Part shown: in pieces, positions 8,629 to 18,769 of the stretch
Numbering within the stretch: the stretch's first letter is position 1
Layout: each line of letters starts with the position of its first letter
Origin: Aurantiacibacter arachoides
GTDB lineage: Bacteria > Pseudomonadota > Alphaproteobacteria > Sphingomonadales > Sphingomonadaceae
Assembly: GCF_009827335.1 (NCBI RefSeq)
Contig: NZ_WTYH01000001.1
Span: 1,302,001 to 1,366,000, forward strand
DNA: 64,000 bases
Reading direction: 5' to 3'
Notes under the pieces: generated by a model
What the model saw: the letters and a program-made list of their open reading frames with translations, nothing else
Database searches by the model: none
What the model was told of the DNA's origin: nothing
Translations under genes and position numbers: made by a program

Positions 8629-10716
8629 ATGGATCGCCACATAACCACCAACCAGCTGAAGGACGTGTTCGACCGCCGCAGCTTCGTGATCGGCGCCGTG
8701 CAGGGCGGCATCGGCCTGCTGCTGGCCGCACGCATGGGCTACATCGCTGTCGCCGAGAACGAGAAATACACGCTCGAGGCCGAGAGCAACCGGGTCAACC
8801 TGTCGCTGATACCGCCCCGCCGCGGGTGGATCCTCGATCGCAACGGCTCGCCCCTCGCCTCGAACCGCGCCGACTTCCGCGTCGACGTTATCCCCGAGCG
8901 GGTTCACGACGCCGGACGCACGGTGGACCTGTTGAGCGAGCTGCTCGATTTCACCCCGGTCGAAAAGGCGGATCTGCTGCAACGGGTGGAGGACGGGCGC
9001 GGCTTTTCCGCCGTCGCCGTGGCGAGCGGGTTGGCGTTCGACAAGTTTGCTGCCGTCAGCGTGCGCCTGCCGGAATTGCCGGGCGTGATCCCCCAGCGCG
9101 GCTTCTCGCGGTTCTACCCGACCGGCCCTTCGGTCGGTCACCTGCTCGGCTACGTCGGCGCGCCAAGCCGCGAGGAGTACGAGCAAGACCCCGAGCCGCT
9201 GCTGCTCACCCCCGGCTTCAAGATGGGGAAAGACGGGATGGAGCAGCAGTTCGAGACGACACTGCGCGGCGTTCCCGGCGCACGGCGCGTGGAGGTGACC
9301 GCGGGTGGGCGCATCGTGCGCGATCTCGACACGCGCGAGGATGTCCAGGGCAACCCGATCCGCCTTACGATCGATGGCCCGTTGCAGGATTATGCCGCGC
9401 GCCGCCTCGGCCTCGAATCCGGGTCCGTGGTGGTAATCGACTGCCTGACCGGCGACCTGCTGGCCATGGCCTCGATGCCCAGCTTCGATCCCAACAGCTT
9501 TTCCGATGGTATCGGCCGCGTCGAATATTCGATGCTGGCAGAGAACGACCGGGTGCCGCTGCGCAACAAGATCCTGCAAGGGCTTTATCCGCCCGGCTCC
9601 ACCGTCAAGCCGATGATCTCCATGGCGTTCCTGGAACAGGGCCTTTCGCCCGATGCGAGCGTAGGCTGCAGCGGCGGTCTTCGCGTCGGCAACCGCGTGT
9701 TTCGCTGCTGGAAACGCGGCGGCCACGGCACGGTGGACATGGCCGCGGGCATCTATCAGTCCTGCGACGTCTACTTCTACCATTTCGCCCAGCAGATCGG
9801 GATGGACCCCATCGCGGCGATGGCGCGCAAGTGCGGCATGGGGCAGCAGTTTCCCCTGCCTGTCGTCAGCCAGTTCTATGGGACCGTCCCTGACGCGGAG
9901 TGGAAACAGGAAAAGTATGGCGAGGCCTGGCAGCCCTACGACACCGTGAACGCGACGATCGGCCAGGGTTACATGCTGGCCAACCCGTTGCAGCTGGCGG
10001 TGATGTCGGCACGGCTCGCCACCGGCAACCAGATCATGCCGAGACTGGTGCTCGACAACACCAAGCCGCAATTTGCCTCCATGGGGTTCGATCCCACGTA
10101 CGTCGATATCATCCAGGCCGCCATGAGCGATGTGGTCAACGGCCCTGGCACCGCTGGCCGTGCCAAGCTGCCGATCGAGAACGTGCTGCTGGCGGGCAAG
10201 ACCGGCACGGCGCAGGTTGTCGGGCTCAATCTGTCCGATGGCAAGAGCGGTCCGTGGAAGTATCGCGACCACGGCCTGTTCGTGTGTTTTGCCCCCTTCG
10301 ACAACCCGCGCTATGCCTGCGCAGTGGTGATCGAGCACGGCGGCGGGTCGGGTGCGGCCTATCCCGTGGCGCGTGACGTCATGACGTTCCTCTTCGACCC
10401 GCAAAAGGCGCTCGACGCGCTGCACGGGTTCGAGGCGCAATGGGGCGGCACCGCGCAGGAACGGCTAAACCGCGATTACGCCGCCTATGCCGCCGCTGCC
10501 GGCGTGGACCTGCCCCCCGCACCCGCGCCCTATACCCTGGCCCGGCAGGTCGATGCAGAGGCGCGCGCCGCCGCCACGGAGCCGGCGCGAGCCGATACCG
10601 GCGCGATCATCCCGCGCGAGGATGCGACCCCCAGCGCAGAGACGCCGCCTACCTTGGGCACGGGCATTGCGTCCGGCGCCGGCAACGCCCGCACCGCGGC
10701 AGACAGCGCGACATGA
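8629..10716 (+). CDS. mrdA: Penicillin-binding protein 2 (elongation transpeptidase)
   Basis: Class B penicillin-binding protein of 695 residues that cross-links lateral-wall peptidoglycan with RodA. It has a short cytoplasmic tail, one membrane anchor (about residues 16-36), a dimerisation domain and a transpeptidase domain with the active-site SxxK in PPGSTVKP (Ser324) and KTGT (Lys524). The ATG at 8629 is preferred, one base after the mreD stop; a TTG at 8620 in frame would overlap mreD. The last ~110 residues are an Ala/Pro/Thr-rich tail, probably disordered. The stop overlaps the rodA ATG. Confidence 0.96.
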   Translation: MDRHITTNQLKDVFDRRSFVIGAVQGGIGLLLAARMGYIAVAENEKYTLEAESNRVNLSLIPPRRGWILDRNGSPLASNRADFRVDVIPERVHDAGRTVDLLSELLDFTPVEKADLLQRVEDGRGFSAVAVASGLAFDKFAAVSVRLPELPGVIPQRGFSRFYPTGPSVGHLLGYVGAPSREEYEQDPEPLLLTPGFKMGKDGMEQQFETTLRGVPGARRVEVTAGGRIVRDLDTREDVQGNPIRLTIDGPLQDYAARRLGLESGSVVVIDCLTGDLLAMASMPSFDPNSFSDGIGRVEYSMLAENDRVPLRNKILQGLYPPGSTVKPMISMAFLEQGLSPDASVGCSGGLRVGNRVFRCWKRGGHGTVDMAAGIYQSCDVYFYHFAQQIGMDPIAAMARKCGMGQQFPLPVVSQFYGTVPDAEWKQEKYGEAWQPYDTVNATIGQGYMLANPLQLAVMSARLATGNQIMPRLVLDNTKPQFASMGFDPTYVDIIQAAMSDVVNGPGTAGRAKLPIENVLLAGKTGTAQVVGLNLSDGKSGPWKYRDHGLFVCFAPFDNPRYACAVVIEHGGGSGAAYPVARDVMTFLFDPQKALDALHGFEAQWGGTAQERLNRDYAAYAAAAGVDLPPAPAPYTLARQVDAEARAAATEPARADTGAIIPREDATPSAETPPTLGTGIASGAGNARTAADSAT

Positions 10717-11834
10717 GAGGTGCGATCACCCTCCCCGCCCCGCTCGCCCAGTTCCCCTGGCGCGTGGTGATCCCCCTCGTCCTGCTCGTCGTCTTCGGGG
10801 CAGCCGTCCTCCATTCGGCAGCCGGTGGCTCGATGAGCCCCTATGCCTGGTCGCACATCATCCGCTTTGGCGTGTTCCTCGTCATGGCGCTGATAATGTC
10901 CTACGTTCCGCTTGAGTGGGCGAGAATCGGCGCGGTGCCGATCTATGCTGCGACGCTCCTTCTCCTCATGGCGGTCGAAGCGGTGGGCGCAATTGGCGGC
11001 GGCAGCCAGCGATGGCTGGAGCTTGGTTTCATCCGCCTGCAACCTTCCGAACTGATGAAGCCGGGCATTGTCCTGATCCTGGCCGCTTTCTTCCACGCCT
11101 TGCCAGTGGGCATGATCGGTACCTGGCGCGCGTTGCTCGTGCCGCTCGGGATCATGGTGGTCCCGGTGGCACTGGTGATGCTCCAGCCCGATCTCGGCAC
11201 TGCGCTCGCCATCTCATTCGGCGCAATCGTGGTGATGTTCATGGCGGGGATACCGGTGAAATGGTTCATCGGCGGCGGAGCGGCGGCCATCGTTACCATT
11301 CCGCTCGCGGTCATGTTCGTCCTCAAGGACTACCAGCGCCAGCGCGTGCTGACCTTCCTCGATCCGGAAAGCGATCCGCTCGGCACCGGATACCACATTA
11401 CCCAGTCGAAAATTGCCATCGGCTCGGGCGGGATCTTCGGCAAGGGCTTCGGCAACGGCTCGCAAAGCCATCTCGACTACCTGCCCGAACCGCACACCGA
11501 TTTCGTGTTTGCCACCATGTCCGAAGAATGGGGCCTTGTTGGCGGGCTGTTCGTGTTGCTGATCTTCGGCATCGTGCTGCGCTGGGGTTTGCTGGTGGCG
11601 CGCGATGCCAAGGATCGCTTCTCCCGCCTGCTGGCTGGCGGGCTTACCGCCACGATTTTCTTTTATGTAGCCATCAACCTGCTGATGGTGATGGGCTTCG
11701 CCCCCGTGGTCGGCATTCCATTGCCCTTCATGAGCCACGGGGGCTCGTCCATGCTCACTAACATGCTGTGCATCGGTGGGCTGATGATGGTCGATCGCCA
11801 CAGCCGCCGCATGGGCTCAGGCAGCGGATTTTAA
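10713..11834 (+). CDS. rodA: SEDS peptidoglycan polymerase RodA
   Basis: A SEDS-family glycosyltransferase of 373 residues, partner of PBP2 in rod elongation, with about ten membrane helices. Family hallmarks are present: GSQRWLELGFIRLQPSELMK, LQPDLGTALAISFG, GNGSQSHLDYLPEPHTDFVF and the C-terminal PLPFMSHGGSSM. The ATG at 10713 overlaps the mrdA stop (ATGA), so the two subunits are translationally coupled. It is the last gene of the operon; the tRNA-Lys gene lies 112 bases downstream. Confidence 0.96.
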   Translation: MRGAITLPAPLAQFPWRVVIPLVLLVVFGAAVLHSAAGGSMSPYAWSHIIRFGVFLVMALIMSYVPLEWARIGAVPIYAATLLLLMAVEAVGAIGGGSQRWLELGFIRLQPSELMKPGIVLILAAFFHALPVGMIGTWRALLVPLGIMVVPVALVMLQPDLGTALAISFGAIVVMFMAGIPVKWFIGGGAAAIVTIPLAVMFVLKDYQRQRVLTFLDPESDPLGTGYHITQSKIAIGSGGIFGKGFGNGSQSHLDYLPEPHTDFVFATMSEEWGLVGGLFVLLIFGIVLRWGLLVARDAKDRFSRLLAGGLTATIFFYVAINLLMVMGFAPVVGIPLPFMSHGGSSMLTNMLCIGGLMMVDRHSRRMGSGSGF

Positions 11835-11946
11835 GCCATCGCGGCAATTCGTGCTGCAAACCCCTTGCCAGAATGCGAGCACACGCTATTTGGACGCCTC
11901 TCCCGACGAATCGTCGCAGGGGAAGACCAGCGAAATACGCCGGTAC

Positions 11947-12023
<77 letters not shown>

Positions 12024-12914
12024 TTTTTTCTTTAATTCTCAACTCGTTAGATGAAGTCATCAGTCGCCTGGCGTCACCGAAAGGTGCTCAAGTAAGCACA
12101 TAGGAAGCACGGAAATCGCTACACGGCATGACGGCTTTGGAGACGTCACAGTTGGTTCAACGAGCGGTCCGGTCTTGCAATCACGGGCCTCGCAATACGC
12201 CGCATGACTACTTTGTCTAATCAGCCCGGACAGTTTGGAAGCTTTCGAGCCTTCAAGGTTCTCGGCAAACCCGGGCCCGGAGCGCTCTCTTGCGAGTCCT
12301 ACTGCCCCTCTCAATGTTCCCGCGGCTTCTACCGCACGTTTTTATGCAGAGGCCCCTATGCTTACCCGTCGAGTAAATATTCGTGATGATGGGATCACAA
12401 GATCGAGTCCTGTAATCGGCACCATTCGCTCCCAAAATCGCCACTAGTTTCGTGCACTCACGCGTTAGTGCCGTGAAGGCCGCCTTTCTGCAGCATTTGA
12501 AGGCGGCAACAATTCGTGTGGGGTCTTGAGACCGAGCTAGAGCGTGTGTGCGGGATTTCCCGACCAAGGCTCAGCGAGACCTTCTGTGACTAGCCTACTC
12601 CCAAGGCTAAGCCCGCCGCGGGCCGCAATTTGGATCTTGCGACCAATTCTGTCTTCATATGGAGAATGGCAATGGATCCTTTCATCAGTATGAGTCGAAC
12701 TGCGGGAAACTCCCCACGAAGGGTCGTTTTGTGACCACGCCATCGCTGCTGGCGCATGTCTCATTATCGAAGATTCCTTGAAAGACCCGCGTTTCGCAAC
12801 TAATCCGAATTCAACTGGCGGACCGCGCTTCCGCTCATCAATAAGCCGTTAGATTGGCGCGGCCGGGCGCGTGTCTAATTGCTTTCCGCGCCTGGAAGTC
12901 TAACGTTCGTCACC
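12024..12914. other. Island left end without convincing genes
   Basis: About 890 bases with only short open frames of no family resemblance. It holds a T-run directly after attL, a tRNA 3'-end-like remnant at 12391-12424 and a perfect 8-bp stem (GCCGCCTT/AAGGCGGC, 12479-12507) with no T-run. It looks like decayed or recombination-prone boundary DNA. Confidence 0.6.
12391..12424 (+). pseudogene. Remnant of a tRNA 3' end (possibly tRNA-Thr-like)
   Basis: The stretch reads like a variable loop, T arm (ACAAG-ATCGAGT-CCTGT, one mismatch) and acceptor 3' strand AATCGGC followed by A and CCA. No matching 5' half (a GCCGATT acceptor strand) lies upstream, so it is not a functional tRNA. Such fragments are what displaced attachment sites leave behind. 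The amino-acid identity is a guess from the acceptor sequence. Confidence 0.4.
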
Positions 12915-13427
12915 ATGCCAGAAAGCGAGCCTTTTTTCGTCACGCGCGCCGGTGAAGTATGGGCCTGCTGGCTGGACGGAAAGCCTGCGGTGAACTTGGG
13001 AAGCGAGCAGAATTTCTGGGCATCTGCCGAGAAATTATACAACGAACTAAACCCCGGATCTTCGGCACCACCATCCGTAGATGCGCAAGACGTCGATGCA
13101 ACTGACCTTCCAGAAGTCGATCAGAAGCCACCACAAGCACCCATAGACCGGGCGGAAGACCGACATGAGGTAACGATCATCGGGCGGGTTTATGGCTCAG
13201 AAGGTAGCAACGAGATTACGATCTACGACTTGTCGGAACGGGGATGTAGGATCGAAAACGCAGTGAACGCAAAGCCCGGCTCGTTTGTGAGTGTAAAGCT
13301 TGGAAAAATCGGACCGTTGGACGCGATGATCCGATGGAGAAAAGGTAAGTCGGCGGGTTTGAAATTCTCTGAGCCACTTCATCCCGCTGTCCTGGAGCAC
13401 ATTCGGAAACAGATTAGCCTGCGGTAA
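12915..13427 (+). CDS. PilZ-domain protein, probable c-di-GMP receptor
   Basis: A 170-residue soluble protein. Residues about 78-170 form a PilZ domain in which both c-di-GMP-binding motifs are intact: RxxxR as RAEDR (Arg79-Arg83) and DxSxxG as DLSERG (Asp105-Gly110). An AMIRWRKGKSAGLKF strand and a helical end (LEHIRKQI) follow. Residues 1-45 form a separate small region with tryptophans. The ATG at 12915 is preferred over an in-frame one 36 bases upstream. PilZ proteins often control polysaccharide export or motility. It is the first intact gene of the island, next to the EPS locus, which suggests but does not prove that link. Confidence 0.85.
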   Translation: MPESEPFFVTRAGEVWACWLDGKPAVNLGSEQNFWASAEKLYNELNPGSSAPPSVDAQDVDATDLPEVDQKPPQAPIDRAEDRHEVTIIGRVYGSEGSNEITIYDLSERGCRIENAVNAKPGSFVSVKLGKIGPLDAMIRWRKGKSAGLKFSEPLHPAVLEHIRKQISLR

Positions 13428-14548
13428 TTTTGAAAGCTGGGCGGCAATCTACTCCGCTAGGCTTGGCGAAAATTGGATTACCGTCGCTCTATTTCTTTGC
13501 CGGCGATCTTCCTGGCTGGTGTAGATCTAGGACCGATCATCCCGCTCACGCGCGTCCTGTGGTCCATCGTGCTCGCGGACTACCATGCGAGCAATTGGAT
13601 GCTGTTCTGGCTCTACGAGCGGATCGCCCGCTGGCCGGACTGGGGTTAGCTTGCCTACCAGCAGGGCGCCCGGGCACTGATTGAGCAGCTGACGCACCTC
13701 GCGTTCGCCGACTGGGAGAACAGTGACGGGCGATGTAGTGCTCGATGTGGCCTGCCATGGCAGGTCGCCCCACGCCCTCTTTTTGCATCCGCATTTGTCG
13801 AGCCGCGTTCTTAAAGTTCGCCAATTTTGTCCGCTCAGATCCGTATCGCTCAGGCTCAGATACCGAACTGGGGTCGTAGCCGATGACGATGGAACGAAAT
13901 CATGCAGATCCGCCTTAAAAATTGGTGCCAGCCATGGTTGAAATCGGAGCTAAGCAAATCTTCTCGGGATACTGACACCAAGTCCACCAGCGCAAATCCC
14001 TGACGCGTGATGATCGCGCGTCGCTTCGCCGCGGCGGGCGATTTTCCTCAAGCCTGCGCCCGAATACTGTCCACGTTGTTCGCCGTGACGAACGGGACAT
14101 CTAGTGACGGTGCGCTTTTCCGCCGGCGGCCTGCGCCTTTCCAGCCTCGCGAAGAGTATTCAAGATACCCTGCTCTAGCTGACAAGATAAGCATCTTCAC
14201 TAAGGCTGGCGGGATCAACCGCAGGTCGTGACCGGGATGGGCTAAATGCCCCGCCCAAGGGTACGCGCCGCCGCAAGTTACCAATGCGATAATGTAGGCC
14301 GGTCGCTGGGAAAGGAATCGAGCAGTCAGACAAGCTTGAGCCGAAGGCTGAAAACCTTTCCGTCCTACGCGTGGCCGCGATGTGATGCGCGTCCGCCACA
14401 GCATCACTTAAATAGGTAGCGCGTGCGACTTTTGAGAGCACTATCAGTTTGATCCAATTGCCGATCTCAGGAAGTCAAACTAGATACGCTTCGAACTGAC
14501 GATTCAAAATGGGGGCTGGCTGTCTAAGATGGCCAAATTTGCATTTTT
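13428..14548. other. Long stretch with only decayed coding traces
   Basis: About 1.1 kb between the PilZ gene and the EPS locus without an intact recognisable gene. It contains the coding-like fragment at 13491-13739; the rest shows short, overlapping frames on both strands with no family motif I recognise. The last ~100 bases are AT-rich and presumably hold the promoter of the sugar-phosphate transferase gene. Confidence 0.6.
13491..13739 (+). pseudogene. Decayed gene fragment, product unrecognised
   Basis: One plus-strand frame reads like genuine protein: PAIFLAGVDLGPIIPLTRVL, then WSIVLADYHASNWMLFWLYE and RIARWPDWG. A TAG at 13647-13649 interrupts it, after which it resumes with LAYQQGARALIEQLTHLAFA. 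There is no credible start codon. Composition is GC-rich, unlike the neighbouring island DNA. I do not recognise the parent family. Confidence 0.4.
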
Positions 14549-15937
14549 ATGGATAGCTCGCAAGTTCACTCAGGAAAATCTTTCGTAATAGACCTTAACG
14601 ATCTGGCGCCTCCTCGTTCAGAGACCATCGAATTGGCTAAATCTTGTGTAATTGCAGCTGTCGAAGCGCTCTCTATCGTGGCCATTTTTATTTTTATCGG
14701 TGCCATTTATGATGGGCACTGGAGTGCTGGAAATCATGTGCGAAATGGTGTAAGCATAGCCTTATTATATGTATTCATAGGATTTTATCGCGGCACATTC
14801 TCGGTCGCAAACTTAGAATCAGCGCACACGTCGATAAAGTTTGCCGTTACCTCTACCGCGTTGGCTTTCGCATTGCGATTTTCCCTTTTGTTTATCTCAA
14901 AAGATGGCGATGAGTATTCTCGTTTGGTCACAGCATTGGGTTTAGTTGTTTCAATCCTATTACTTGCTTTTCTTCGGCTTGTTGGGCGGAAATTGTATAA
15001 ACCGCAAGCTTCCGATGAACGCGTCGCGATTGTGATCGCTGGTGGCGCATTGCTAAAGCATCCCTCCAAATCTATCGTGAGGGGTCCGGAGAACCTCTCT
15101 CAACGACTGCTCAGAGACCAAGACAGCCTCTCTCGGTTTGGAGATGGGATGAAAGACTTCGCGCGTGTAATTGTCAGTTGTCCGATTGATCGCAGAGCGG
15201 AATGGGCATTGGTATTACAATCAATAGGGGTGCGAGGTGAGGTAGTATCAGAACCGTTGCACGCCTTGTTACCTATTGGCCTAGCCCGCTACGATAATTT
15301 TACAGCGATTCAAGTTTCCTCTGGTCCTTTATCATTATACCAGCGCGCAATTAAGCGACTTTTCGATCTTTCCTTCACCGTTCCTGCGTTGGTTGTACTT
15401 AGTCCAATGTTACTTATTATCGCTGTAGCTTTAAAACTAGACAGCGAAGGGCCAATTTTTTTCAGGCAAGAACGTCTTGGTAAAAGTAACCGGTATTTTA
15501 CCGCATACAAATTTCGCAGCATGCGCGCCATTGACAGCGACTTCGAAGGAAATCTATCGGCATCGCGGGATGACAGTCGGATAACGCGTGTTGGCAGATT
15601 TTTGCGTCGCACAAGCCTTGACGAATTGCCTCAGTTGCTGAACGTGCTGCGTGGGGAAATGAGCCTAGTCGGCCCTCGCCCTCATGCAACAGCATCGACG
15701 GCAGGCGGGAAGCTTTTTTGGGAAATATCTGACACCTATTGGAAGCGCCACGCCGCGAAACCGGGACTTACGGGTCTTGCGCAAGTTCGTGGCTTTCGCG
15801 GTGCGACCCACCAAGAATCGGACCTTACCAATAGAATTAAGTCGGATCTTGAATATATGCAGGAATGGTCAATTTGGAAAGACATCGTTATCTTAGTTAA
15901 GACCTTTGCCGTATTGATTCATCCAAACGCATATTAA
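14549..15937 (+). CDS. Undecaprenyl-phosphate sugar-phosphate transferase (EPS priming enzyme)
   Basis: A membrane protein of 462 residues of the bacterial sugar transferase family (WcaJ/GumD/ExoY-like, polyprenyl-phosphate hexose-1-phosphate transferase). It starts repeat-unit synthesis by transferring a sugar phosphate to undecaprenyl phosphate. The N-terminal half has about four hydrophobic spans. The catalytic domain starts near residue 265 (KRLFDLSFTVPALVV, then FFRQERLGKSNRYF, YKFRSMR, RRTSLDELPQLLNVLRGEMS, LVGPRPHA and KPGLTGLAQVRG). The transferred sugar (glucose or galactose) cannot be read from sequence. First gene of the plus-strand EPS arm; codon use is more AT-rich than the following gmd. 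Confidence 0.93.
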   Translation: MDSSQVHSGKSFVIDLNDLAPPRSETIELAKSCVIAAVEALSIVAIFIFIGAIYDGHWSAGNHVRNGVSIALLYVFIGFYRGTFSVANLESAHTSIKFAVTSTALAFALRFSLLFISKDGDEYSRLVTALGLVVSILLLAFLRLVGRKLYKPQASDERVAIVIAGGALLKHPSKSIVRGPENLSQRLLRDQDSLSRFGDGMKDFARVIVSCPIDRRAEWALVLQSIGVRGEVVSEPLHALLPIGLARYDNFTAIQVSSGPLSLYQRAIKRLFDLSFTVPALVVLSPMLLIIAVALKLDSEGPIFFRQERLGKSNRYFTAYKFRSMRAIDSDFEGNLSASRDDSRITRVGRFLRRTSLDELPQLLNVLRGEMSLVGPRPHATASTAGGKLFWEISDTYWKRHAAKPGLTGLAQVRGFRGATHQESDLTNRIKSDLEYMQEWSIWKDIVILVKTFAVLIHPNAY

Positions 15938-15969
15938 CTTTTATTTGCCGTTAACTTTCGGAGTGGAAA

Positions 15970-17034
15970 TTGTTTAAAAAAACCGCCCTTATTACCGGCG
16001 TCACCGGGCAGGACGGAGCCTACCTGTCGCACCTGTTGCTCGAAAAGGGTTACGAGGTGCACGGCATCAAGCGGCGCAGTTCCAGCTTCAACACCGGCCG
16101 GATCGAGGACATTTACCAGGATCCGCACGTCGATAACCAGAAGTTCACCCTGCACTACGGTGACCTCACCGACAGCACGAACCTCATTCGCATCGTGCAG
16201 GAAACCCGGCCGGACGAGATCTACAACCTCGCCGCGCAGAGCCATGTCGCGGTCAGCTTCGAGACGCCCGAATATACCGCCAACGCCGATGCCATCGGCA
16301 CGCTGCGCCTGCTCGAGGCGATCCGCATCGCCGGCCTCGAGAAGACCACGCGCTTCTACCAGGCATCGACCAGCGAACTGTACGGCCTGGTGCAGGAAGT
16401 CCCGCAGCGCGAGACGACGCCATTCTACCCGCGCAGCCCCTATGCTGCGGCAAAGCTCTATGCCTACTGGATCACGGTCAACTACCGCGAGGCCTACGGG
16501 ATGCACGCCAGCAACGGCATCCTGTTCAACCACGAAAGCCCGCTGCGCGGCGAGACCTTTGTCACCCGCAAGATCACCCGCGCCGCCGCCGCCATTGCCT
16601 TGGGCCGACAGGACAAGCTGTTCCTCGGCAACCTCGATGCCAAGCGCGACTGGGGCCACGCCCGCGAATATGTGCGCGGCATGTGGATGATGGTGCAGCA
16701 GGACCAGCCCGACGATTACGTGCTCGCCACCGGCGTCACCACCGAGGTGCGCGAATTCGTGCGCTGGGCCTTCGAGGATGCGGGCGTGCCGCTTGAATTC
16801 CGGGGCGAGGGCATCGACGAAAAGGCCTACAGCAAGGCTGACGGGCGCTGCCTCGTCGAGGTCGACCCGCGCTATTTCCGCCCGACCGAGGTGGAACTGC
16901 TGCTGGGCGATCCCACCAAGGCGAACGAGCAGCTCGGCTGGAAGCACGAGACCAGCCCGCGGGATCTGGCGCGCGAGATGGTGCTGGCCGACATGGAGGT
17001 GATGAAGGCCGAACCGATCGCAGGCTTCGACTGA
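15970..17034 (+). CDS. gmd: GDP-mannose 4,6-dehydratase
   Basis: Converts GDP-D-mannose to GDP-4-keto-6-deoxymannose, the first step to GDP-L-fucose or related deoxysugars. It has 354 residues, with a Rossmann motif [20 protein letters not shown] and the catalytic TSELYG and [12 protein letters not shown] (YxxxK) motifs. It begins with a TTG codon at 15970, placed seven bases after a GGAG ribosome-binding sequence; the next in-frame starts would cut into the Rossmann fold. The stop overlaps the fcl ATG (TGATG). The gene is much more GC-rich than the preceding transferase gene, so the two may have separate origins. Confidence 0.96.
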   Translation: MFKKTALITGVTGQDGAYLSHLLLEKGYEVHGIKRRSSSFNTGRIEDIYQDPHVDNQKFTLHYGDLTDSTNLIRIVQETRPDEIYNLAAQSHVAVSFETPEYTANADAIGTLRLLEAIRIAGLEKTTRFYQASTSELYGLVQEVPQRETTPFYPRSPYAAAKLYAYWITVNYREAYGMHASNGILFNHESPLRGETFVTRKITRAAAAIALGRQDKLFLGNLDAKRDWGHAREYVRGMWMMVQQDQPDDYVLATGVTTEVREFVRWAFEDAGVPLEFRGEGIDEKAYSKADGRCLVEVDPRYFRPTEVELLLGDPTKANEQLGWKHETSPRDLAREMVLADMEVMKAEPIAGFD

Positions 17035-17972
17035 TGTCCTACGACCTCGCCGGAAAACGCGTCTACGTCGCCGGGCACAAGGGCATGGTCGGATCGGCCA
17101 TCGTCCGCCGGCTGGCACGCGAAGATTGCGAGGTGCTGGTCGCCGACCGGCAGGTGGACCTGCGCGAACAAGCGGCGGTGCGCGCGTGGTTCGCCGCGAA
17201 CCGCCCCGATGCGGTGATCGTGGCGGCGGCCAAGGTCGGCGGCATCCACGCCAACGACACCTATCCGGCCGAGTTCCTCTACGACAACCTGATGATTGAG
17301 GCGAACCTCGTCGAAGCCTCGCGCCAGGCCGAAGTGGAGAAGCTGCTGTTCCTCGGCTCCTCGTGCATCTATCCGCGCATGGCCCCGCAGCCGATCCCAG
17401 AAGATGCCCTGCTGACTGGCCCGCTGGAACCGACCAACGAGTGGTATGCCATCGCCAAGATCGCGGGCATCAAGCTGGTGCAGGCCTACCGCCGCCAGTA
17501 TGGCTGCGACTACATCAGTGCGATGCCGACCAACCTCTATGGTCCGGGTGACAACTTCGACCTCGCCAACAGCCATGTCCTGCCTGCGCTGATCCGCAAG
17601 GCGCACGAGGCCAAGGAAACGGGCAGCAAGAGCATCACGATCTGGGGCACCGGAACGCCCCGGCGCGAGTTCCTGCACGTCGACGACCTTGCTGACGGCG
17701 CGGTGTTCCTGCTCAAGCAATACTCGGGAGAGGAGCACGTCAATCTCGGTTCCGGCACCGATCTGCCCATCAGCGAACTGGCGCGGCTGGTGTGCGATGC
17801 GGTGGGGTTCGACGGCGAGATCGTCACCGATACGTCCAAGCCCGACGGCACCCCGCGCAAGCTGATGAGCGGCGACAAGCTCGCCGCCTTGGGCTGGAAG
17901 CCCACCATCGGGCTGCGCGAGGGCATTGCCGACGCTTACCGCGCCTTCCTGGCTGGAGAGCGCAAGGGTTGA
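17034..17972 (+). CDS. fcl: GDP-L-fucose synthase
   Basis: Epimerase/reductase of 312 residues that turns GDP-4-keto-6-deoxymannose into GDP-L-fucose. Features are [20 protein letters not shown] (NADP-binding), FLGSSCIYP and the YxxxK pair in [13 protein letters not shown], then [11 protein letters not shown]. It is translationally coupled to gmd by a TGATG overlap. Together gmd and fcl predict that the EPS contains L-fucose or a close derivative. Confidence 0.96.
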   Translation: MSYDLAGKRVYVAGHKGMVGSAIVRRLAREDCEVLVADRQVDLREQAAVRAWFAANRPDAVIVAAAKVGGIHANDTYPAEFLYDNLMIEANLVEASRQAEVEKLLFLGSSCIYPRMAPQPIPEDALLTGPLEPTNEWYAIAKIAGIKLVQAYRRQYGCDYISAMPTNLYGPGDNFDLANSHVLPALIRKAHEAKETGSKSITIWGTGTPRREFLHVDDLADGAVFLLKQYSGEEHVNLGSGTDLPISELARLVCDAVGFDGEIVTDTSKPDGTPRKLMSGDKLAALGWKPTIGLREGIADAYRAFLAGERKG

Positions 17973-17977
17973 CGCAA

Positions 17978-18769
17978 ATGCCAGTTCATACCAACGACGA
18001 TCACCTTACAGCGCCTCGACATGACGATCCGCGTTTCGTTGTGCTCGGCGTGCCTGTCTCCGCGGTCACGATGGCGGAGGCGGTAGACCGGATCGAGCGC
18101 TGGGCCGGCGACGGAACGGGTCGTTTCGTCTGCGTTCGCGATGTCGCCAGCCTGATGGCGATTGTTGACAACCCGGCGATTTCGCCTCTGCATCGCGACG
18201 CCGCAATGATCGTTCCGGACGGGATGCCCCTTGTCTGGATCGGCAAAAGGCAGGGCCAACTGGTCGAGCGAGTATGCGGACCCGATCTGTTCGAGGAAAT
18301 GCTGCGCCGTTCCGGCAGAACGGGTCTGAACCACTACTTCTACGGCGGAAAGCCTGGAATTGCCACGAAGCTGGCTAGCCAGTTCAAAAATCGCTTCCCC
18401 GATGCCCGCGTTGTTGGCGCGTCGACACCTCCGTTCCGGGACCTTAGCGAAACGGAGCGGGAAGAGACGCTTTCTGCCATCGCAGCCAGCGGTGCGGATG
18501 TGGTTTGGATCGGAATGTCGTCCCCCAAGCAGGATGTATGGATGTGGGAGAACGTCCATCGCCTGTCGCAAACGCTGATCGGCGTGGGGGCAGCTTTCGA
18601 TTTTCATACCGGCGAAGTCCGTCGCGCGCCGCACTGGATGCAAAAGAATGGCCTCGAATGGCTCTTCCGCCTGCTGGCTGAACCCAAGCGCCTGTGGCGC
18701 CGGTATCTGGTCGTAGCGCCACGTTTCGTATGGAGGGTTTGGCGCGAGCGAACTGCTTCCGAGGCATGA
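17978..18769 (+). CDS. WecG/TagA/CpsF-family glycosyltransferase
   Basis: A GT26-family enzyme of 263 residues that transfers a sugar to a lipid-linked acceptor early in repeat-unit assembly. Typical motifs are DGMPLVWIGKRQG, YFYGGKPGIATKLASQF and IGVGAAFDFHTGEVRRAPHW followed by GLEWLFRLLAEPKRLWRRY. The ATG at 17978 lies five bases after the fcl stop and starts the conserved region; an upstream in-frame ATG inside fcl is rejected. The stop overlaps the next start by 4 bases. Donor and acceptor sugars are not predictable. Confidence 0.92.
   Translation: MPVHTNDDHLTAPRHDDPRFVVLGVPVSAVTMAEAVDRIERWAGDGTGRFVCVRDVASLMAIVDNPAISPLHRDAAMIVPDGMPLVWIGKRQGQLVERVCGPDLFEEMLRRSGRTGLNHYFYGGKPGIATKLASQFKNRFPDARVVGASTPPFRDLSETEREETLSAIAASGADVVWIGMSSPKQDVWMWENVHRLSQTLIGVGAAFDFHTGEVRRAPHWMQKNGLEWLFRLLAEPKRLWRRYLVVAPRFVWRVWRERTASEA

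Noticed and set aside
8611..10440. A 609-codon minus-strand frame opposite mrdA
   Set aside because: The PBP2 motifs are on the plus strand and the antisense product has no family features.
12391..12424. A complete second tRNA gene near the tRNA-Lys
   Set aside because: Only the T arm and acceptor 3' strand are present; the 50 bases upstream contain no D arm, anticodon arm or pairing 5' acceptor.
12479..12507. Perfect 8-bp hairpin as a terminator
   Set aside because: There is no T-run on either strand and no gene ends nearby, so termination cannot be supported.
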